Assembly: GCA_009778945.1 (NCBI GenBank)
Contig: WRFF01000056.1
Location: 1-9,627, forward strand
DNA: 9,627 nucleotides
Source of the DNA: Clostridiales bacterium
GTDB lineage: Bacteria; Bacillota; Clostridia; Peptostreptococcales; Anaerovoracaceae
Direction: 5' to 3'
The stretch's first letter is position 1. Every line of letters begins with the position of its first letter. Made by a program: the position numbers and the translations under genes. Shown one piece after another: positions 6,499-9,627 of this stretch. A model generated the notes under the pieces. That model was not told the origin of the DNA. It ran no database searches and worked only from the letters and a program-made list of their open reading frames with translations.

Positions 6499-7230
6499 CT
6501 ATCGGTTAAACAGGATCCCCAGCCCCGGTATCTTATCATGCACATTCAGCTTTCTGAGCGACCCCCACAACCCGCATTGGTTGCTTGAAAAAGCCGGCTT
6601 TTTCAAGTCATTTTCAAGCTTTTCGAGAATACCCAATACATGTAGGCCTGTGCAACTCACAAAAGTTGCGTCGGCCTCAGGGCTGTCAGACGCAATTGCG
6701 TATCGATACATATCCCCGGCGGGAATCTTCGGCACATCCTGCGCCACTTTCAGGAGTGACCCGCTTATCCCCGTAACTTTAATTCCACAACCTTCAAAAA
6801 AAGCGCATTCCAGTTTATTGATTTCATCAGAATAGGGAGTTACAATATTGACACTTTTGATATTCAGTTCCCTCATCGCTTCAAGTACACATGTCGATGT
6901 CGTTGTGACGGGTTTCTTTGTCAAAGCCTCCAATTGGTCAATGATTTTTTTATCATATTCGCTCCCATCCATAAAGCTTCCGGCGGTGCAGCTGAAGATT
7001 ATCACATCAACTTCGGAACTCTCCGCCAGCATCAGCGCCGCATCATTAATGTAGCTCCTCATCTTGTTGATCCCTTCATAGGAAATACCGAACAGCGGAA
7101 TCCTTGTCGTCAACACAGCAACACCTTCCGGGGCATACCGGTTGAATTCCTGTTCTGTTGAACTTCCAGGCGATGGGGTTATCAACCCTATTCTGCCTCG
7201 CCAGCCATCGATAAATGTTTTATATGCCAT
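6499..7230 (-). CDS. Maleate isomerase / arylmalonate decarboxylase-family enzyme (Asp/Glu racemase superfamily)
   Basis: A 243-residue protein with the two-domain racemase-fold layout. It opens RIGLITPSPGSSTEQEF (13-29). A first cysteine sits in FSCTAGSFMDG (Cys81), then PVTTTSTCVLEAMRELNIKSVNIVTPYSDEIN (107-138), and a second cysteine in VSCTGLHVLG (Cys193). The end, SSNQCGLWGSLRK through PGLGILF, resembles arylmalonate decarboxylase and maleate cis-trans isomerase. Both catalytic cysteines are present, which favours isomerase or racemase chemistry over the one-cysteine decarboxylase type. The start at 7230 is chosen because GGAGGT (7235-7240) lies 4 nt upstream; an ATG at 7242 overlaps that site and has no SD of its own. 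Base composition is lower in GC than its neighbours. It is divergent from the MFS and amidohydrolase genes, with malic enzyme downstream. The substrate is unknown. Confidence 0.8.
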   Translation of the reverse strand: MAYKTFIDGWRGRIGLITPSPGSSTEQEFNRYAPEGVAVLTTRIPLFGISYEGINKMRSYINDAALMLAESSEVDVIIFSCTAGSFMDGSEYDKKIIDQLEALTKKPVTTTSTCVLEAMRELNIKSVNIVTPYSDEINKLECAFFEGCGIKVTGISGSLLKVAQDVPKIPAGDMYRYAIASDSPEADATFVSCTGLHVLGILEKLENDLKKPAFSSNQCGLWGSLRKLNVHDKIPGLGILFNR

Positions 7231-7332
7231 TTCGACCTCCATCCCGCCGCAAACTGCGAATTAAATAACCTGAACGATTCACTCATCCTGATTTCTTCTA
7301 TTGTTTACGTCATTTTTTCTCTTTAGCCTCTC

Positions 7333-7347
7333 AAACTGGTGAAAATT
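7333..7347. promoter_or_regulatory. Possible CodY box
   Basis: AAACTGGTGAAAATT matches 11 of 15 positions of the palindromic CodY consensus, including an intact right half GAAAATT. It lies in the shared upstream region of the catabolic genes. With codY in the same window, nutrient repression is plausible, but the match alone is weak. Confidence 0.25.
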
Positions 7348-7484
7348 CTATCACACGCCTTATATCCAATTCATTATGTCTTTTGCACAAATGAACAAGG
7401 TATTATTTTCATTTATGAATAATGAATCCTCTATTAAACCGTGATAGTGTGATTTTTACATAGATAGAACAGGAAGGAGTATCT

Positions 7485-7523
7485 GTGCGGAAAGCAAATA
7501 TTGCTTTTGGTGTGAATGAATAA
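7485..7523 (+). CDS. Possible 12-residue leader peptide upstream of the MFS gene
   Basis: A GTG start is preceded by AGGAAGGAG (7471-7479) at a 5-nt spacing, a ribosome binding site as good as any in the window. The frame reads MRKANIAFGVNE and stops with TAA at 7521-7523. That stop overlaps an ATG at 7516, which is in frame with the MFS gene and would add 15 residues to it. Either this is a translated leader that couples to or attenuates the transporter, or the strong SD is fortuitous. No run of regulatory codons is seen. Confidence 0.4.
   Translation: MRKANIAFGVNE
7491..7507. promoter_or_regulatory. Perfect palindrome inside the leader ORF
   Basis: AAAGCAA and TTGCTTT flank ATA, giving a 17-bp perfect palindrome. 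It could be a dimeric repressor operator or an RNA hairpin about 55 nt before the MFS start codon. It is too AT-rich and lacks a sufficient U-tract to be a convincing terminator. Confidence 0.4.
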
Positions 7524-7560
7524 CAGATCTGATTTATTTGATAGGAAAGGAGCAACTTAC

Positions 7561-8925
7561 ATGAGCACGTTAAACGACGAGCAACGAGCGCTTAATTTAC
7601 TCGGTCGAATTGAGCGGTTGCCGTATTCAAGATGGTCGGTCAAATTCAGGATATGGGTCGGCACCGCAACGTTCTTTGATGCGTTGGACGCCCTGATGAT
7701 TGCTTATATCATGCCGGTCCTTATCCCGTTGTGGCATATTTCACCCGCGGCCATCGGCCCGCTGCTTTCGATTTCTTACGTCGGGCAGCTGATCGGCGCC
7801 GTTGTATTCGGGTTTGTATCCGAAAAGATCGGACGCAAAAAGACGTTGATCGTTTGCATCCTGATCATGGGTGTTATGTCCCTGGTTTGTACTTTTGCAA
7901 CCGGATATACGTTCTTATTGATCGCGAGGTTTATTCAGGGCTTCGGACTGGGCGGCGAGGTCCCGATTGCCGGGACCTATGTCAGCGAATGGACCAAAGC
8001 AAAAGGCCGCGGGCCCTTCGTCGTTTTGTATGAATCCGTCTTCATTATCGGTCTTGTCGGGACCGCGGCTCTCGCCGCTTTCCTCATTCCGGTTGCGGGT
8101 TGGCAAATCATGTTCATCATCGGCTTCGTTCCCGCGGTTATTGTCCCCATCATGCTGAGGAAATATCCGGAATCCCCCCGCTTCCTGATCACCAAAGGCA
8201 GACTGGATGAAGCCGAGGCGGCGATCGTCCATGTGGAGGAAATCACAAGGGATGTTTATAAAAAGGAACTGCCAGATCCCGTTCCGGTTGAAGCGGCCAA
8301 CCTCACGAAAAAAACGCGTTTTTCGGAATTGTTCAGTAAAATGTATATCCGAAGGACGATCGCGGTCTGGCTTCTGTGGTTCTGTTTCTATTTCATCAAC
8401 TACAGTATCCAGACATGGCTTCCGACGCTGTATACAAGTCAATTCGGCGTCCCCTACCAGGAGTCCCTGTTCAGAAGCATGGCGGTCAACGTCATCTCGT
8501 TCGCCGCGACGATCCTTGTGGGCTTGTTCATCGACAAGATCGGAAGAAGGCCGGCGTTCATGATCTGCTTCAGCGGCGTCATCGTGATCACCCTTTTGCT
8601 CTTCATCACCGGCGTCGGCAGCGCGAACACGCTGTTCATATACACCTGCTTGTATGGGTTGTTCACTCCGATCGCGGCGCTTCTGGTGCTCTACTCCCCC
8701 GAACTCTATCCGACCCGTATGCGCGCACTCGGCAACAGCACGGCGACAGCTTGGCAGAGGCTTGCATCCGCTATCGGCCCCACAATTGTAGGGATACTGG
8801 TTGCTCAATATTCGATGGGCATCATGTTCGGCGTACTGGGCATATTCGCGGTAATCGGCCTTGTCGTCACGATCTTCGTGGCCATCGAGACAAAGAACAG
8901 GGTTCTGGAGGAAGTATCGCCGTAA
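7561..8925 (+). CDS. MFS transporter, metabolite:H+ symporter / sugar-porter-like
   Basis: A 454-residue membrane protein with about twelve hydrophobic segments in two halves of six, joined by a cytoplasmic loop near residues 200-265. MFS signatures are clear: GFVSEKIGRKK (84-94) in the loop after helix 2, RFIQGFGLGGEVPIAGTYVSEW (123-144), PESPRFLITKGRLDEAEA (203-220), the second-half repeat GLFIDKIGRRP (321-331), and ELYPTRMRALGNSTA (381-395). The pattern is that of the branch holding aromatic-acid, sialic-acid and niacin carriers, and the substrate is probably a small organic acid or heterocycle; this is inference. The start at 7561 has AAAGGAG 8 nt upstream, better than the in-frame ATG at 7516. 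It is followed after 57 nt by the amidohydrolase gene, probably in one operon. Confidence 0.92.
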   Translation: MSTLNDEQRALNLLGRIERLPYSRWSVKFRIWVGTATFFDALDALMIAYIMPVLIPLWHISPAAIGPLLSISYVGQLIGAVVFGFVSEKIGRKKTLIVCILIMGVMSLVCTFATGYTFLLIARFIQGFGLGGEVPIAGTYVSEWTKAKGRGPFVVLYESVFIIGLVGTAALAAFLIPVAGWQIMFIIGFVPAVIVPIMLRKYPESPRFLITKGRLDEAEAAIVHVEEITRDVYKKELPDPVPVEAANLTKKTRFSELFSKMYIRRTIAVWLLWFCFYFINYSIQTWLPTLYTSQFGVPYQESLFRSMAVNVISFAATILVGLFIDKIGRRPAFMICFSGVIVITLLLFITGVGSANTLFIYTCLYGLFTPIAALLVLYSPELYPTRMRALGNSTATAWQRLASAIGPTIVGILVAQYSMGIMFGVLGIFAVIGLVVTIFVAIETKNRVLEEVSP

Positions 8926-8982
8926 AGAGTCATTCCCGATTCAATCCGGTAGAAACAATGATAAATCTATGTCAGAAAGGAT

Positions 8983-9627
8983 ATGGTGCAAAATATGGGT
9001 GTTGATTTACTAATTAAAAACGGCAAGGTCTATACGGAGGACAGCGGGTTTTGTATGCTCGATGTCGGCGTGACAGGCGAAAAGATCGCGTTTTTGGCCG
9101 AACCCGGCGCAGTCAAAGACGAAGACGCCGGCAGAGTTATCGACGCCACGGGCAAACATGTCCTGCCCGGCATCATCGACTGGCACACACATGTAAGAGA
9201 GCCGGGGTTTGAACACAAAGAAGACTATCTGACAGGAACCCAAGCCGCCGCGCACGGCGGCGTCACGATGGTTTGTCCGCAGCCGAATCTGGATCCCGCG
9301 CCGCGTACGCTTGAAGCCTACAAGCTGCAAATTGATCTTGCCTCGGAAAAGGCCGTCGTTGATTTTCATCCGATCCCCAGCCCGCTCGGGTTCAAGGAAG
9401 GCGAAGTGGAGAAGATCGCCGATTACGGCGCCGCGTGGTTCAAAATCTTTCAGAAAGTGGACAAATACCCTTACGCGACCGCGGCCGGAACCTGCGACAC
9501 TTCAGAGATTCTCGGAGCGTTTAAGGCCGTTGCGGCGGCTGACAGATGGTGTTCGGTACATCCGTGGGACAAATGGTTCCACGATGCCGCGACGCAAAGC
9601 GTGCGCGATGAAGGCCTGCCCATGGTG
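8983..9627 (+). CDS. Cyclic amidohydrolase (dihydroorotase/allantoinase/hydantoinase-like), 3' end cut off
   Basis: 215 residues are visible before the right edge. The N-terminal small beta domain (DLLIKNGKVYTE...GEKIAFLAEPG) leads to the metal motif LPGIIDWHTHVREPG, with His68 and His70 as likely zinc ligands and Arg72. HKEDYLTGTQAAAHGGVT (78-95) follows. WFKIF has Lys154 where allantoinases and hydantoinases carry the carboxylated bridging lysine, and His193 in SVHPWD is a likely further ligand. These enzymes hydrolyse cyclic ureides or imides. The REPG motif is dihydroorotase-like, while the FK lysine is hydantoinase/allantoinase-like, so the substrate is open; no pyrimidine-synthesis gene is nearby. 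Start choices are ATG 8983, GTG 8986 (best spacing, 5 nt, to AGAAAGG) and ATG 8995; all share the frame. Linked to the MFS gene. Confidence 0.87.
   Translation, partial: MVQNMGVDLLIKNGKVYTEDSGFCMLDVGVTGEKIAFLAEPGAVKDEDAGRVIDATGKHVLPGIIDWHTHVREPGFEHKEDYLTGTQAAAHGGVTMVCPQPNLDPAPRTLEAYKLQIDLASEKAVVDFHPIPSPLGFKEGEVEKIADYGAAWFKIFQKVDKYPYATAAGTCDTSEILGAFKAVAAADRWCSVHPWDKWFHDAATQSVRDEGLPMV

Larger units (their letters stand above)
7231..7560. other. Divergent control region between the isomerase-family and MFS genes
   Basis: This 330-bp AT-rich stretch has no long gene. It contains a CodY-like site, the word CTATCACAC (7348-7356) with its reverse complement split over GTGATAG and GTGTGAT (7441-7453), an inverted repeat ATTCATTAT/ATAATGAAT (7369-7377, 7419-7427), a short leader ORF and a palindrome. 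I see no convincing full promoter in either direction, although TATTAT at 7401-7406 is a possible -10 for the plus strand. Regulation by at least one local repressor or activator is likely but unidentified. Confidence 0.6.

Noticed and set aside
7915..8808. 297-residue minus-strand frame opposite the MFS gene
   Set aside because: The charged, low-complexity translation mirrors hydrophobic codons of the transporter.
8983..9627. Calling the amidohydrolase pyrC (biosynthetic dihydroorotase)
   Set aside because: No pyrimidine genes are adjacent, it follows a transporter gene, and it carries the FK lysine typical of hydantoinase/allantoinase-type enzymes; the REPG motif alone is not enough.
1..9627. 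CRISPR array, tRNA or rRNA genes, phage genes
   Set aside because: No regularly spaced repeats, cloverleaf-like segments, rRNA cores or phage-type proteins were seen.

Overview
This window looks like chromosomal DNA of a moderately GC-rich Firmicute of the class Clostridia. The signs are a CodY regulator beside hslVU, a perfect CIRCE heat-shock operator, consensus vegetative promoters and strong AGGAGG-type ribosome binding sites. No species can be named from the sequence alone. The window is cut inside a gene at both ends: a Crp/Fnr regulator on the left and a cyclic amidohydrolase on the right.

Left part (1-3600), all on the minus strand: hslV-hslU form a heat-shock protease operon. It has a near-perfect promoter (3569-3596), a perfect CIRCE palindrome over the predicted transcription start (3538-3564) and a strong intrinsic terminator (1442-1469). 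Next comes codY with its own promoter (1357-1384) and a perfect 10-bp tandem repeat in its leader. codY is followed after 7 nt by a Crp/Fnr-family gene that runs off the edge. This resembles the Bacillus clpQ-clpY-codY order, but here a terminator and a new promoter separate codY from the protease genes.

Middle (3600-6380): a monofunctional aspartate kinase (plus strand) is divergent from hslV, so its control region adjoins the CIRCE promoter. It converges on an NAD(P)-type malic enzyme (minus strand). Between their 3' ends lies a 127-bp element with 23-bp perfect terminal inverted repeats and an inner hairpin. It resembles a MITE or another mobile or structural repeat.

Right part (6380-9627): a lower-GC gene for a two-cysteine maleate isomerase/arylmalonate decarboxylase-family enzyme (minus strand) is divergent from an MFS transporter and a dihydroorotase/allantoinase/hydantoinase-like amidohydrolase (plus strand). 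The region between them holds a CodY-like site, repeated GTGATA-type words, a 12-codon leader ORF with a strong ribosome binding site, and a perfect short palindrome. I infer a catabolic module: import by the MFS protein, ring opening by the amidohydrolase, rearrangement by the isomerase-family enzyme, and possibly entry into central metabolism through malic enzyme. The substrate cannot be read from the sequence.
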